A stretch of 64,000 nt of DNA from Aliiglaciecola sp. LCG003 (GCF_030316135.1 NZ_CP128185.1:2294001-2358000), one strand, 5' to 3'; positions 55,129 through 64,000 are shown, counted from the first letter of the stretch. Made by a program: numbers and translations. The notes: generated from the sequence alone by a model not told the origin.

Positions 55129-56160
55129 CTAACTTTTCATATGTTTAATTAATTTTTCAGGAATGAGGTAGATATTCTGCTTAGCTCTTGTAAATGCAAC
55201 ATACAGTTTATTTTTAGTCTGAGGTTTAAGCTCTCTAAGATTGCCATTCTGAAAGTGCTTTAATGTATTTGGATTCAAAATAATGCAAATATTTTCGAAA
55301 CAATCTAGCCCTTTAGTAGCTCCCCAGTTTTCTGTATACCCTTTGTACTTTCTACTGTCTTGGTAAAAAAGTTTGGCTGTATCTGGGCAATTCATCATTT
55401 CCGTAGCTTGATTCTTACATTCTATAAACTCAATATTGGTCTGGTCACTTCGATGAGAGTCAATTTGTATAGATAAATTTTCACTTACAAAATCACACAC
55501 TATTGGACTACAACGGTGACTCCTAGAGAGTAATTCTTCATCGACTACATAACCAACTTTTGTAAATTTATCTTTGTATTTGTCGTAGCAATCATGAAGT
55601 GACTTATTTACATTTCCATCTCTAGACGTATCAAATGTATGCTGATAAAAGTCTCCCACAAATAACTGGTCGATATTTGCTGGAAAAATGCGTAATAAAA
55701 AGTTGAAATCGTGTCCTGCAAAATCTTGAACCTCATCAATACAAATGCAGTTAAAATACTTTTCTATACGCTGAACGACTTCATCAATAATGCCCACTTG
55801 TTCAATTAATTTTGCTATTCGATTGGAGTACAACCTATTATGGCTATCGATATAAAACCTACTATCATTTCGTTTCATTTTTAAGGTATTAAATGGAGGG
55901 ACATGCCAATTAATGCCTTTAGTCTTAAGTTTGTGACCATATAGAGGTCTAAAACAAAATGAGTACAAGAATTGAAAGTATGAGTACACTTTAATTCCCG
56001 ATGGAATTTTACCAAACTTTTGCATTATCCTATGCTTTAGGTTCGATAAGTTATTATCCGTATAAGTTAATATTAAAGTTTTAGACTCAATAGTTAACCC
56101 ATTTATTATGTGACTTGTTTTACCTGAGCCTGCTACAGCAAAAACTACTCGTTTATCCAT
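55129..56160 (-). CDS. Compact UvrD/Rep-like helicase (GajB-like)
   Basis: This 343-residue superfamily 1 protein has motif I VVFAVAGSGKTSHIINGL at residue 5, motif Ia LILTYTDNNL, motif II CICIDEVQDF near 139, motif III FVGDFYQHTFD, motif IV-like LLSRSHRC, and motif VI KNKLYVAFTRAKQNIYLI near 310. The Q motif and much of the 1B/2B domains are missing, so it is shorter than GajB (about 500 residues). It overlaps the OLD-type gene by 16 bp. Pairing of an OLD nuclease with a UvrD protein is the Gabija arrangement. Confidence 0.82.
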   Translation of the reverse strand: MDKRVVFAVAGSGKTSHIINGLTIESKTLILTYTDNNLSNLKHRIMQKFGKIPSGIKVYSYFQFLYSFCFRPLYGHKLKTKGINWHVPPFNTLKMKRNDSRFYIDSHNRLYSNRIAKLIEQVGIIDEVVQRIEKYFNCICIDEVQDFAGHDFNFLLRIFPANIDQLFVGDFYQHTFDTSRDGNVNKSLHDCYDKYKDKFTKVGYVVDEELLSRSHRCSPIVCDFVSENLSIQIDSHRSDQTNIEFIECKNQATEMMNCPDTAKLFYQDSRKYKGYTENWGATKGLDCFENICIILNPNTLKHFQNGNLRELKPQTKNKLYVAFTRAKQNIYLIPEKLIKHMKS

Positions 56161-57710
56161 TGGAAAGCTCTCTTGATATAGTCAGGTGTTTCAATATGAT
56201 CAGCTTTCTTATCTAATAACTCAAATGCACAGTCTGCCTTGTTTTTCAGCATAAATTCTTGCACAGACAAAGCTCTCCGGCCCGCCTGCCAAAGCTCATC
56301 ACAAATCTCTTGATTTAAGGTATATAGGCAAACTTCAAACGTATTATTGGCATTATCATCATCGTAAAAAATACCAATATTATCAGCCCTGTAGTTAACA
56401 TAACCGTCAACACAGTTTGTTTGGTAGTCTCCATCATTGTCACGTATAACAGCAGTTCGTATACCTAAGGTTTTTGCTATGTCTAGATATCTTTTAAAAC
56501 TTGTACCACCAACGGAAATAACATGAATATCATCTGCTTCTAATGTAGAGCCAGATACCGATGAATAAAGTGAGTCCAACAGGATATATTCGGCATCGCC
56601 TTCGACTAATATGACCTTTGCCGACAGTATAAATTCTAAAACATTATTGTCGGGCGCTTTCATGAAGAATTTAGCAGTGTCTTCTGGTAAACCTTTCATG
56701 GTAAGAGGTTCGGCAGAAGAACTATTTAATAGTATTGCGTTGCGTAAATTTAATCTAGTGCTTATTAGGCTATTGTGAGTAGCAATAAAGATTTGTCTAG
56801 CATGTGACTCTGATATCCTGTGAACCAGCTTTTTCATATTTGTATGACTTAGGTGGTTTTCAGGCTCTTCTAACAATAATACGTCTATTGGCTTATCTGC
56901 ATCATGCTCTCTTAATGCAAACTCTGTTTTAATAAAACATTGCCTACCTTTGCCTTTGTTTTCGATAGGGACATCATCTTCAACAATATTCAGATCAGTT
57001 TCCAAATTTGATTTAGAGCCAGTTCTAAGCGAAAACTGATATTCATCAAGTTTGTCATTTATGGTTTTAAGGTTGGTTTCTGTGAAAGCTACTTTTTGTT
57101 GTCTATATTCATTTTTTAGCTTTATTCTCTCTGTTTGCTCAACAAAGTTGTCATATACCGACTTAATATATTCCTTGGTTGCATAATCATTATTTATTTG
57201 AGAGCTATCTAAGGCTAGATGCTTTAAGAATTTTCTATAACCCGAATATGCTTGGCCTGAAAAAGTTGCAAAATTAACAACGTAATATTCGAAAGGAAAG
57301 TTGCTTTCTGCTTGTGCTAAAACCTCTGATATTTCGTGAGTTAACTCTTCATTTGGCTCACATGTTAAAACCAGCCCATCACAAGCAACACCTTCAGAAT
57401 TAACCTTTCCATTTAAATGAGGATTATCTTGATCATTCAAATACAGCTCAATACGCAGAGCGGGAAGATTTTCAATGCTTTTATCTGAAACTAAAAAGTC
57501 ATTGATAACTTTTTTATTAAATAAGTTATCAATGCCAATTGTTTCTATTTTAGATTTACTGCCACTTAGTACAAGCTCAATAGCGGAGAGTATGCTACTT
57601 TTCCCTGCCTCATTGTCACCAATCAATAAATTTACTTCTTCAGTAAATTGAACTTCAAAATTTAAAAATTTTTTAAAGTTAAACAGCTTAATTCTTTCGA
57701 TGAATTTCAT
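56145..57710 (-). CDS. OLD-family ATPase with TOPRIM nuclease domain (GajA-like)
   Basis: This 521-residue protein starts with an ABC-type ATPase: Walker A LLIGDNEAGKSSILSAIELV near residue 30, Walker B VLLLEEPENHLSHTN near 280, and H-loop FIATHNSLIST. A C-terminal TOPRIM follows with ILVEGDAEYILLDSL near 370 and AVIRDNDGDYQ, the metal-binding acidic residues. This is the class 2 OLD layout. Start 57710 has AGGGAAG upstream. Followed by a UvrD-like helicase, as in Gabija, which nicks DNA when nucleotide levels fall. Confidence 0.85.
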   Translation of the reverse strand: MKFIERIKLFNFKKFLNFEVQFTEEVNLLIGDNEAGKSSILSAIELVLSGSKSKIETIGIDNLFNKKVINDFLVSDKSIENLPALRIELYLNDQDNPHLNGKVNSEGVACDGLVLTCEPNEELTHEISEVLAQAESNFPFEYYVVNFATFSGQAYSGYRKFLKHLALDSSQINNDYATKEYIKSVYDNFVEQTERIKLKNEYRQQKVAFTETNLKTINDKLDEYQFSLRTGSKSNLETDLNIVEDDVPIENKGKGRQCFIKTEFALREHDADKPIDVLLLEEPENHLSHTNMKKLVHRISESHARQIFIATHNSLISTRLNLRNAILLNSSSAEPLTMKGLPEDTAKFFMKAPDNNVLEFILSAKVILVEGDAEYILLDSLYSSVSGSTLEADDIHVISVGGTSFKRYLDIAKTLGIRTAVIRDNDGDYQTNCVDGYVNYRADNIGIFYDDDNANNTFEVCLYTLNQEICDELWQAGRRALSVQEFMLKNKADCAFELLDKKADHIETPDYIKRAFQWINE

Positions 57711-57751
57711 AACTTCCCTATACCTATTTATTCCATGCAAGTTGCATATAT

Positions 57752-58195
57752 TTATCCCAGCGCTACCATCTTAGTTATCGCTATTAGAGCAATCAATGAC
57801 AAGTAGAACCCCCATACTGAAAAAGATTTACATGCCTCTATTTGCAACTTATTAATATCGCCAGAAGGATTTACTGAAAATAGGTCAGCCTCTTTAAGCT
57901 TTTTTTTATGCACTTTTGAAATAAATTCGTTGTACGAATTTCTAAACGCTTTTTCTAAAGCTAAGTAGTAAGCATCCAATGCACCAAATACAAAGGTAGG
58001 GAGTAATGCTATCCATGCATATTCTGGCTTTCCTTTATCAGCTACAATTACTAACACTGCTGACACTAGAGTAACGCACCAAGCCTTACAACTGCCACTA
58101 TTGGCAGACATTCTTTGAATCACATTTTGTATAATATTTAGATGAGCCTGAATTGATACTGATTCTGGTTCTATGTTGATATATTCATCAGGCAT
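57752..58195 (-). CDS. Small three-helix membrane protein linked to TIR genes
   Basis: This 147-residue protein has membrane segments at about 38-53, 59-80 and 126-146. The conserved-looking middle is ALDAYYLALEKAFRNSYNEF, and a basic loop (VHKKKLKEADL) separates helices 2 and 3. It looks like an SLATT-type or similar effector that could form a membrane pore, but no firm family is claimed. It starts 3 bp after the second TIR-like gene, so the two are translated together. Likely the killing or membrane-damaging part of the module. Confidence 0.7.
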   Translation of the reverse strand: MPDEYINIEPESVSIQAHLNIIQNVIQRMSANSGSCKAWCVTLVSAVLVIVADKGKPEYAWIALLPTFVFGALDAYYLALEKAFRNSYNEFISKVHKKKLKEADLFSVNPSGDINKLQIEACKSFSVWGFYLSLIALIAITKMVALG

Positions 58196-58198
58196 GTA

Positions 58199-58684
58199 TT
58201 AATTCCTTTTATTCGCAATAGCTGAATTTATCCATCCACTAATATTGGCTGCAATATCAGCGTATGCAGTGATAGGACTTGGATCATAACAAGGAATTAC
58301 AGAAGATAATCGACTTCCATCGTTGAAAGTAAAATTGTCAAAAGGATTAGCCCCCTTCCTCGATGTACCAGTTCTTGGACATCTGAGATTGTGAATATAA
58401 ATACCTAGTAATGCTTTGCCGTCCGCCCAAGCTTTTTTGATTTCATACTCAACCCAAGGGCGTGTAGATGTATCGGAACCTATCAGAACAATGACACAGC
58501 GTTTGTATTTCATGTTATTGTCAATCCAAGTTTTGACTGCACTGTCACCCGCTCTTTTTAATCGCTCCCATTCATTAGGAGTGGTTGGCGAGTTCCCTTC
58601 AATGGAACCTATATTCCTAACTTGTTGAACGCGCATTACGTCATTATTAAAGTGAAAACTGTAGAATACTGGTATTTTCGCCAT
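58199..58684 (-). CDS. TIR-like protein (ThsB / DUF1863 type)
   Basis: This 161-residue protein opens with KIPVFYSFHFNNDVMRVQQV, the first strand of the MTH538/ThsB TIR-like family. It has CVIVLIGSDTSTRPWVEYEI, in which the Trp-x2-x-Glu carries the predicted catalytic Glu, and ADGKALLGIYIHNLRCP. ThsB proteins make a cyclic ADP-ribose-type signal from NAD when phage is sensed. No ThsA (Sir2- or Macro-type) effector is nearby; the membrane protein downstream may take its place. Confidence 0.8.
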   Translation of the reverse strand: MAKIPVFYSFHFNNDVMRVQQVRNIGSIEGNSPTTPNEWERLKRAGDSAVKTWIDNNMKYKRCVIVLIGSDTSTRPWVEYEIKKAWADGKALLGIYIHNLRCPRTGTSRKGANPFDNFTFNDGSRLSSVIPCYDPSPITAYADIAANISGWINSAIANKRN

Positions 58685-58696
58685 ATTAATTGCCCT

Positions 58697-59224
58697 TTAA
58701 ATATATTTTATCCATTTCCCTGAGGCAGTACCTGCTTCAAAGACTCCAATAATGTCTTTGCCTGTAAGATTATGTTTACCTTCATCTAAGCGTTTATATA
58801 ACTGAAGGTACTCATTACCATACCAAGTGCCGTTATCTTCCATTGTTGGAACAATTATTATGTTTTCATAACCCTTTAACTGATCAGCAACTCCAATCTC
58901 CCACGGACACCAACGAGAACGCGTTGAGTTGTTAGTTGCTAAAAATAAAAATAAATCACTTTCGTTAATTTTATTTTTTATTTGATCTGCCGTAGCATTA
59001 TTCGGTTCGCTGGGCATAGTTGAATCTTCCCAGTCTATATACAGATCTAAGCCCTGTTCCTTAAGAAAAATTTGAAGTCCTTTTGCTAATTCTTGATCAA
59101 GATGACTATGACATAAAAACGCAGTTTTTAACTTCTTGTCTGAAGCTTCGTTAAACGATTTTGCAATAGCAACACTACCTGACCGCTTGGCTGCCTGTTT
59201 AAGCTCTCTAATTTTTATTGTCAT
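58697..59224 (-). CDS. TIR-domain protein
   Basis: This 175-residue protein has a TIR domain from about residue 30: KTAFLCHSHLDQELAKGLQI, QGLDLYIDWEDSTMP, DLFLFLATNNSTRSRWCPWE, with the catalytic Glu in the WCPWEIG motif. It should be an NAD-degrading or NAD-cyclising enzyme. The N-terminus (about 25 residues) is a short basic helix. It is the first TIR gene after hsdR (26-bp gap) and precedes the second TIR-like gene by 12 bp. Confidence 0.83.
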   Translation of the reverse strand: MTIKIRELKQAAKRSGSVAIAKSFNEASDKKLKTAFLCHSHLDQELAKGLQIFLKEQGLDLYIDWEDSTMPSEPNNATADQIKNKINESDLFLFLATNNSTRSRWCPWEIGVADQLKGYENIIIVPTMEDNGTWYGNEYLQLYKRLDEGKHNLTGKDIIGVFEAGTASGKWIKYI

Positions 59225-59250
59225 CGTTTTTGCATCCTTTCAATACGAGC

Positions 59251-62200
59251 CTAAGCCATCACCTCTGCCTGTCTTAATATCGCCTCAACAGCTTCGGCTT
59301 GTTGATCAGGCGGATATCCTGTGCGCTTAAGAATTTTTTTAATATTTCTACGCATTTTTGAGCGAAGGTTAGGACGCTTTTCCCAGTCTGGTTGCGAACT
59401 ACTTCTAATTTCTTGAACAAGTGCTTTAGCAATTAAAACGATATCCTCGTCTTTCATTGCTTCCTTAGCCGTTTCATTCTCAAGAAGTGCGTCATAGAAA
59501 GCTAATTCTTCTTTCGTTAGCCCAATTTCTTCACCACGATCTGCTGATTCCCTAAGCTCTTTAGCCAACCTAATCAGTTCTTCAATTACTTGGCTTGTAT
59601 GCACTGCCTTATTTTTATATTTAGCAACAGAAGCTGACAACATATCCATAAACGATCTTTGACTAGCTGCATTCTTAGCAGTTCTGACTCTTATCTCGTC
59701 TTCAATAAGCTTTTGCAGCATTTCAACGGCTAAATTCTTATGCTCCATCTTCTTAACGTCATCTAAGAATTGATCGTCTAAAATGCTTATTTCAGGCTTG
59801 TTAAGCCCAGCAGATTTAAATACATCAACAACTTCCCCCGTCACAATAGCTTTAGACACAACCTGTCTCAAGGCGTGTTGGACGGTATCTGCATCAAGCT
59901 TTTTCTTAGCCATCGTTGATTTTTTTATTGCTGCTCTAACCGTTTCAAAAAAAGCGACTTCTTCTTTGTAATCATTCGCTTCATCATGTGTACTGCACAA
60001 GCTAAAAGCCTTGCTTAAAGCCAAGGCAGCGCGGTCAAAACGCTTTTTACCATCATTCCCCTTGAGGACATGGTTCATGGCTCCAGCTAATAACTTGAGC
60101 GTACTTTTCTCGAAATCGGAATAGTCAAAACCATGCATAATGCTACGGCATACGTCTAGTTTCGTTTTAAATACTGACATAGCTTCGTCAATATCTACTG
60201 TTGGTCTGCCTTTACCATCATTAGCCGTATAATTTGCTAATGCATTTTTAAGGTCTTCTGCAATACCAAGATAATCAACAATTAGACCGCCTTCTTTATC
60301 CCTAAATACTCGATTAACACGAGCAATAGATTGCATGAGGTTGTGGCCTTTAAGTGGCTTGTCGATATACATAGTGTTAAGACAAGGTGCATCAAACCCA
60401 GTTAGCCACATGTCACAAACAATGATTAGCTTCAGATCATTATCAGGATCACGTACTCGCTCTGCAATTTTGCGCTGAATAGGCTTTTTATGAATATGCT
60501 TTTGGAAGGACTCTTTATCAGACGAGCTTCCCGTCATAATCACTTTCATTGAACCTTTAAGTGGATCGTCATCATGCCAATCTGGACGAAGTTTTCTTAT
60601 GGCATCATAAACTTTCACACAAGCTTCACGACTGATGCAGACCATCATTCCTTTACTGAGCATAACTTGCTCACGCTTTTCAAAATGCTGGATAAAGTCT
60701 GCGGCTAATGTCTCAATTCGTTTATCTTCAGTAACTAGGGCTTCGAGCGCGGCATTTTTTGACTTCAATCGACTTTGATCAAATTCATCATATCCATCTG
60801 TTGCATCATAAACTTCATCTTCGATATCTTCTTCATTCACTAGTGAACTAAGATCTATCTTAATTAAGCGACTTTCGTAATATAACGGCTTGGTTGCTTC
60901 ATCTTTTTGTGCTTGTTCAATGTCGTAAATAGATACGTAAGAGCCAAATACATGCTGAGTATCTTTATCTTCAGTTTCTATTGGCGTACCAGTGAAACCT
61001 ATGAAACCTGCGTTTGGCAATGCAGTACGAAGATGATGGGCATAGCCGTATTTCATTTGACCTGTTTTCTGGTCAACTCTTGCTTTCATACCATATTGAG
61101 AGCGATGCGCTTCATCAGCACCGACAATAATATTATGACGATTGGATAAAGGCTTAAATTCAGTTTCACCTTTTTCTGGCTGGAATTTCTGCATCGTAGC
61201 GAAGAAAATACCGCCTGCTGGCTTATTTTGTAAATGTAACTCAATATCGGTTCTATTGTTGCACTGAATAGGCTTTTGCCTTAACAAATCTTCACTTGCT
61301 AAAAAAGTCTCAAAAAGCTGATCATCAAGGTCGTTTCTATCAGTAACGATAACAATGGTCGGATTTTCTAGTTCAGGCGTAGCCATTAGCTTCGCACTGT
61401 AATAAACCATTGATAGTGACTTACCTGAGCCTTGTGTATGCCAGAAAACACCACAGCGTTGATCGCCATCTGGCCTTGTTGCCTTGACCGTATTTACTAC
61501 TGCATCTCTAACACCGTGGAACTGGTGATAGCCAGCTTGTTTTTTAATGAATGAGTCTTTGCTTGCTTCATAGGTAACGAAGAATTGAAGGTAATCAAGC
61601 AGTAAATCTTTATCAAAGAAACCACGGATCATTACTTCAAGCTCTAGCATAGTTTCTGTATCGTCTTTTGAGCCATCAATAGTACGCCAGTGCATGAATC
61701 GTTCACGATCTGCCGTTAAAGAGCCTATACGAGCCACTGTGCCATCAGAGATGATCATCGCCTCGTTACATACAAAGAGGTCTTTAATCGTGTTCTTGTA
61801 CGTTTGAAGCTGGTTATACGCTGCCCAAACATCAGCATCTTCGTCTTTTGGATTCTTAAGCTCGATTACTGATATCGGTAAACCGTTAATAAAAACAACA
61901 ATATCTGGTCTGCGATTATCTTTTTCACCGTGGGTTACACCATCAACAGAATACTGCTGAACAGCTAACCAGTCGTTGTTGTGTTTGCTTTTGAAGTCAA
62001 TTAAATAAACGCGATCACCAACAAGTTCTCCTTTGTCATTATGATATTCAACCTGAATACCTTCGATTAATTGACGATGAAATGTTTTGTTAGCAACAGC
62101 AGTATTGGCGTGATACTGCCTTAACTTCGTTATGGCATCCTCACGAGCCGACTCAGGTATCCCTGAGTTAATGTCTTCTATTGCTTTTCTTAGTCTGCCT

Positions 62201-62337
62201 AATAGCATGACTTCACTAAGTGAATCTCGCTCTGGTGATGCACTCGTTGGGTCTATTTTAGAACCATGAAGAGTCTGATAGCCGATGCTGTCAAACCACT
62301 CCATACATTCTGTTTCTAATTGATCTTCGTTTACCAT
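59251..62337 (-). CDS. hsdR: Type I restriction endonuclease subunit R
   Basis: This 1028-residue protein has an N-terminal nuclease domain with RRPDIVVFINGLPISVIELK, the Asp and Glu-x-Lys of the PD-(D/E)xK site. The helicase follows: Walker A HTQGSGKSLSMVYYSA near residue 305, DEAHRSQYG motif II, GFTGTPIE motif III, and QSIARVNRVFRD motif VI. The C-terminal part binds the methylase-specificity core. It lies 36 bp after hsdS. The enzyme cuts DNA that lacks the host methylation pattern. Confidence 0.94.
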   Translation of the reverse strand: MVNEDQLETECMEWFDSIGYQTLHGSKIDPTSASPERDSLSEVMLLGRLRKAIEDINSGIPESAREDAITKLRQYHANTAVANKTFHRQLIEGIQVEYHNDKGELVGDRVYLIDFKSKHNNDWLAVQQYSVDGVTHGEKDNRRPDIVVFINGLPISVIELKNPKDEDADVWAAYNQLQTYKNTIKDLFVCNEAMIISDGTVARIGSLTADRERFMHWRTIDGSKDDTETMLELEVMIRGFFDKDLLLDYLQFFVTYEASKDSFIKKQAGYHQFHGVRDAVVNTVKATRPDGDQRCGVFWHTQGSGKSLSMVYYSAKLMATPELENPTIVIVTDRNDLDDQLFETFLASEDLLRQKPIQCNNRTDIELHLQNKPAGGIFFATMQKFQPEKGETEFKPLSNRHNIIVGADEAHRSQYGMKARVDQKTGQMKYGYAHHLRTALPNAGFIGFTGTPIETEDKDTQHVFGSYVSIYDIEQAQKDEATKPLYYESRLIKIDLSSLVNEEDIEDEVYDATDGYDEFDQSRLKSKNAALEALVTEDKRIETLAADFIQHFEKREQVMLSKGMMVCISREACVKVYDAIRKLRPDWHDDDPLKGSMKVIMTGSSSDKESFQKHIHKKPIQRKIAERVRDPDNDLKLIIVCDMWLTGFDAPCLNTMYIDKPLKGHNLMQSIARVNRVFRDKEGGLIVDYLGIAEDLKNALANYTANDGKGRPTVDIDEAMSVFKTKLDVCRSIMHGFDYSDFEKSTLKLLAGAMNHVLKGNDGKKRFDRAALALSKAFSLCSTHDEANDYKEEVAFFETVRAAIKKSTMAKKKLDADTVQHALRQVVSKAIVTGEVVDVFKSAGLNKPEISILDDQFLDDVKKMEHKNLAVEMLQKLIEDEIRVRTAKNAASQRSFMDMLSASVAKYKNKAVHTSQVIEELIRLAKELRESADRGEEIGLTKEELAFYDALLENETAKEAMKDEDIVLIAKALVQEIRSSSQPDWEKRPNLRSKMRRNIKKILKRTGYPPDQQAEAVEAILRQAEVMA

Positions 62338-62373
62338 TTTTACACCTTATTATTCTTTTTATTTCCCTGTGCA

Positions 62374-63696
62374 TTAACTCGCTTCTTCGAGTAGTTCCTC
62401 TGCTTTTTGGATTGCAATCTTGCCTGAGATTAAACGGGGTAGTAGTTTATCTCGGATTTTAGCTAGTGTATTGACCTGTTTTTGGTTAATCAAAACTTTT
62501 TCAAAGATTGGCTCTATTAAATCATTAAAATTCTTAAGCAAATCGAATGAAGGTATAACCATCTTTAAATTGGAAAAACTTGTTTTATTCATATTGTCAA
62601 AAACAGTCCCATCGTGACTAAAAGCGCTTCGTCCAGACATGGACTTTAATGATAAAAAATAAAAATTAGAAAATTTATCATATGGCAGCAAACTATTGAT
62701 TTGCTGATTAGTTTGGCAATTTTCGTGTGCCAAAATTACCAATCCGGGGGTTGCTATACAACTAACCAGTATTGAGCCTTTAGGGAGTGTTTTTTTAGGT
62801 TGTGATAGCTCTCCCTTTTTGGATAGGTATTTTGAAGACTTCGTTACTAAAGATTTACCATGCATATCAGGTATTGTTATGAAAGGAATTTCATTGCCAT
62901 AATATTCTTCATTTTTAGTACTTGGGGTTTTACCTGTAATTATGTCACCAATTTGCTCCAATTTCTTAACCTCCCACTCCTTCGGAATCATCCCCAATTC
63001 CGACTCATCAAACTCATTTGGGAACAGAGCTTGAATTTCAGGTGAAAGCCCATCAAAAGGTACGCCTTCTGCGTTAGCTTTAACAGGATCGAAATCAACA
63101 AACCATGATTTAAAAATGCGTTGGGCGATCTTTTCCAATGTTGCGTTCATTTGACTATTGTTACGAATGCCCAAATCAATATTTCGTAAAATATCTGCAA
63201 TAGCCACACTTTCTTTAAAGGTAACCTTAGGGCAAGGTACTGAGCAAATAGTAACTGCATTTATATTCGCTTGATTCGCACTTCCTGTAGAATTCGCAAC
63301 TAAATAATCGATGCTCGACTTTTGCTGCAATAGATAAAATATAAAGTCAGGATCTACTTTGTCATCCTTTATCTGTATGCGTCCAACACGCTGATTGATG
63401 TATGCGGCTTTATCATCTTGATAAATCTTGGCTACTCTTCCTACCAAAGATTGAGGCGCATTAGGTCCAGAACCTGTCATAGAGATTAATATGTCACCAG
63501 CATTCGTTTTAAATCTTTCAAGTCCATTGATAACTGAATCTGAAACAAATCCGCAATCAGTGAAGTCTATATGCCCAAATCTAACATTTTTTATCTTTAA
63601 GACTGGATTTCCATCTTTAGAGAAGTCCTTACTTTTAAAGGCATAGCCACCTTGAACATTAATATATTCACCGAGGTTAGTTATTTCATAGCCCAT
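62374..63696 (-). CDS. hsdS: Type I restriction-modification specificity subunit S
   Basis: This 440-residue protein has two target-recognition domains, the first at about 5-150 (GDILISMTGSGPNAPQSLVG) and the second at about 235-400 (IGDIITGKTPSTKNEEYYGN). Two conserved helices follow each: ATLEKIAQRIFKSWFVDFDP and LAKIRDKLLPRLISG. The gene overlaps hsdM by 11 bp. The recognised DNA sequence cannot be read from the protein. Confidence 0.92.
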   Translation of the reverse strand: MGYEITNLGEYINVQGGYAFKSKDFSKDGNPVLKIKNVRFGHIDFTDCGFVSDSVINGLERFKTNAGDILISMTGSGPNAPQSLVGRVAKIYQDDKAAYINQRVGRIQIKDDKVDPDFIFYLLQQKSSIDYLVANSTGSANQANINAVTICSVPCPKVTFKESVAIADILRNIDLGIRNNSQMNATLEKIAQRIFKSWFVDFDPVKANAEGVPFDGLSPEIQALFPNEFDESELGMIPKEWEVKKLEQIGDIITGKTPSTKNEEYYGNEIPFITIPDMHGKSLVTKSSKYLSKKGELSQPKKTLPKGSILVSCIATPGLVILAHENCQTNQQINSLLPYDKFSNFYFLSLKSMSGRSAFSHDGTVFDNMNKTSFSNLKMVIPSFDLLKNFNDLIEPIFEKVLINQKQVNTLAKIRDKLLPRLISGKIAIQKAEELLEEAS

Positions 63697-64000
63697 AACC
63701 TACCTCACGCAAAGATGATTTGATTTTTTCTTCTAATTTTGAACCTTTGTCCATCTGAGTAGATAACAAGTTTGTTAGCATCATCATCTCATCTTCAAAT
63801 GCTTCCTCTTCTTCCATTAAGCCTTCAGAATCAACATATCTTCCACATGAAAGGACATAGTCAGCATTTCTAATATCTTCAGTCGTAGCTGACTTACAAA
63901 AGCCTTCAATGTTCTCGTATGCTCCATTTGATAGATTAGAATTTGCCCAATTATGGTAGGTACTTGCTATTTTTTCTATATCTTTTTCATTAAAATGCCA
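63686..64000 (-). CDS. hsdM: Type I DNA methyltransferase subunit M, C-terminal part
   Basis: The gene runs off the right edge; the last 104 codons are present. The sequence DIEKIASTYHNW, then EGFCKSATTEDIRNADYVLS and CGRYVDSEG, is the conserved end of HsdM, followed by a helix-rich tail ending VGYGL. It shares 11 bp with hsdS. The catalytic NPPF and SAM motifs lie outside the window. Confidence 0.9.
   Translation of the reverse strand, partial: WHFNEKDIEKIASTYHNWANSNLSNGAYENIEGFCKSATTEDIRNADYVLSCGRYVDSEGLMEEEEAFEDEMMMLTNLLSTQMDKGSKLEEKIKSSLREVGYGL

Overview
The window looks like chromosome from a marine gammaproteobacterium of the Alteromonadales, probably close to Glaciecola/Paraglaciecola. 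This is inferred from gene content, codon style and gene orders such as alaA-yfbR and tmk-holB-tatD; no 16S rRNA or tRNA gene is visible. Bases 1-15000 are ordinary core chromosome. They hold a nucleoside-gate membrane protein (cut by the window edge), a class V aminotransferase, a gamma-carbonic-anhydrase-like protein, tesB, a bacterial protein kinase, rlmJ, the branched-chain 2-oxoacid dehydrogenase genes bkdA1-bkdA2-bkdB, two membrane or hydrolase-like proteins, alaA and yfbR. A terminator-ended stretch with no ORF at 2700-2807 is a candidate small RNA.

Bases 14900-40000 form a low-oxygen, energy and stress block. It contains a CBS protein, a Ca2+-type P-ATPase with a VIT1/CCC1 protein and DUF211, a LOG protein, a rhodanese, two universal stress proteins, a Crp/Fnr regulator, a FixL/FixJ-like two-component pair, D-lactate dehydrogenase and a lipoprotein cytochrome c. 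It also contains a formate dehydrogenase with two iron-sulfur/flavin partners, a FocA-type formate channel, and a complete alternative F-type ATPase in N-ATPase order (atpDCQRBEFAG). TTGAT-N4-ATCAA palindromes precede most of these operons, usually 55-72 bp before the start codon. The regulator inside the block has an FNR-like recognition helix, so the block looks like one regulon.

Bases 40200-45150 return to housekeeping genes: dgt, msrP-msrQ, a SulA-like gene under LexA-type sites, an ACT protein and ychJ. Bases 45300-49350 are a mobile-element scar. An IS21-family element (istA/istB) sits inside a PEP-CTERM gene with a 4-bp TGCA duplication. The 5' end of that gene is lost at a cluster of GACACCCA repeats that surrounds a decayed IS110-family transposase. 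tatD and holB follow, then a tmk gene whose 5' end is missing exactly at the P-loop.

From the tmk break to the window end (52200-64000) lies an AT-rich accessory island. It begins with repeated TGTAAACTAA motifs and four poorly known genes, one of them a small tyrosine-phosphatase-like protein. The rest is one long minus-strand defence operon: hsdM (partial)-hsdS-hsdR, a TIR protein, a second TIR-like (ThsB-type) protein, a small membrane protein, an OLD-family ATPase/TOPRIM nuclease and a compact UvrD-like helicase. This joins type I restriction, a Thoeris-like NAD-signalling or membrane-effector module and a Gabija-like pair in close gene spacing, and is the best candidate for a little-described system here.
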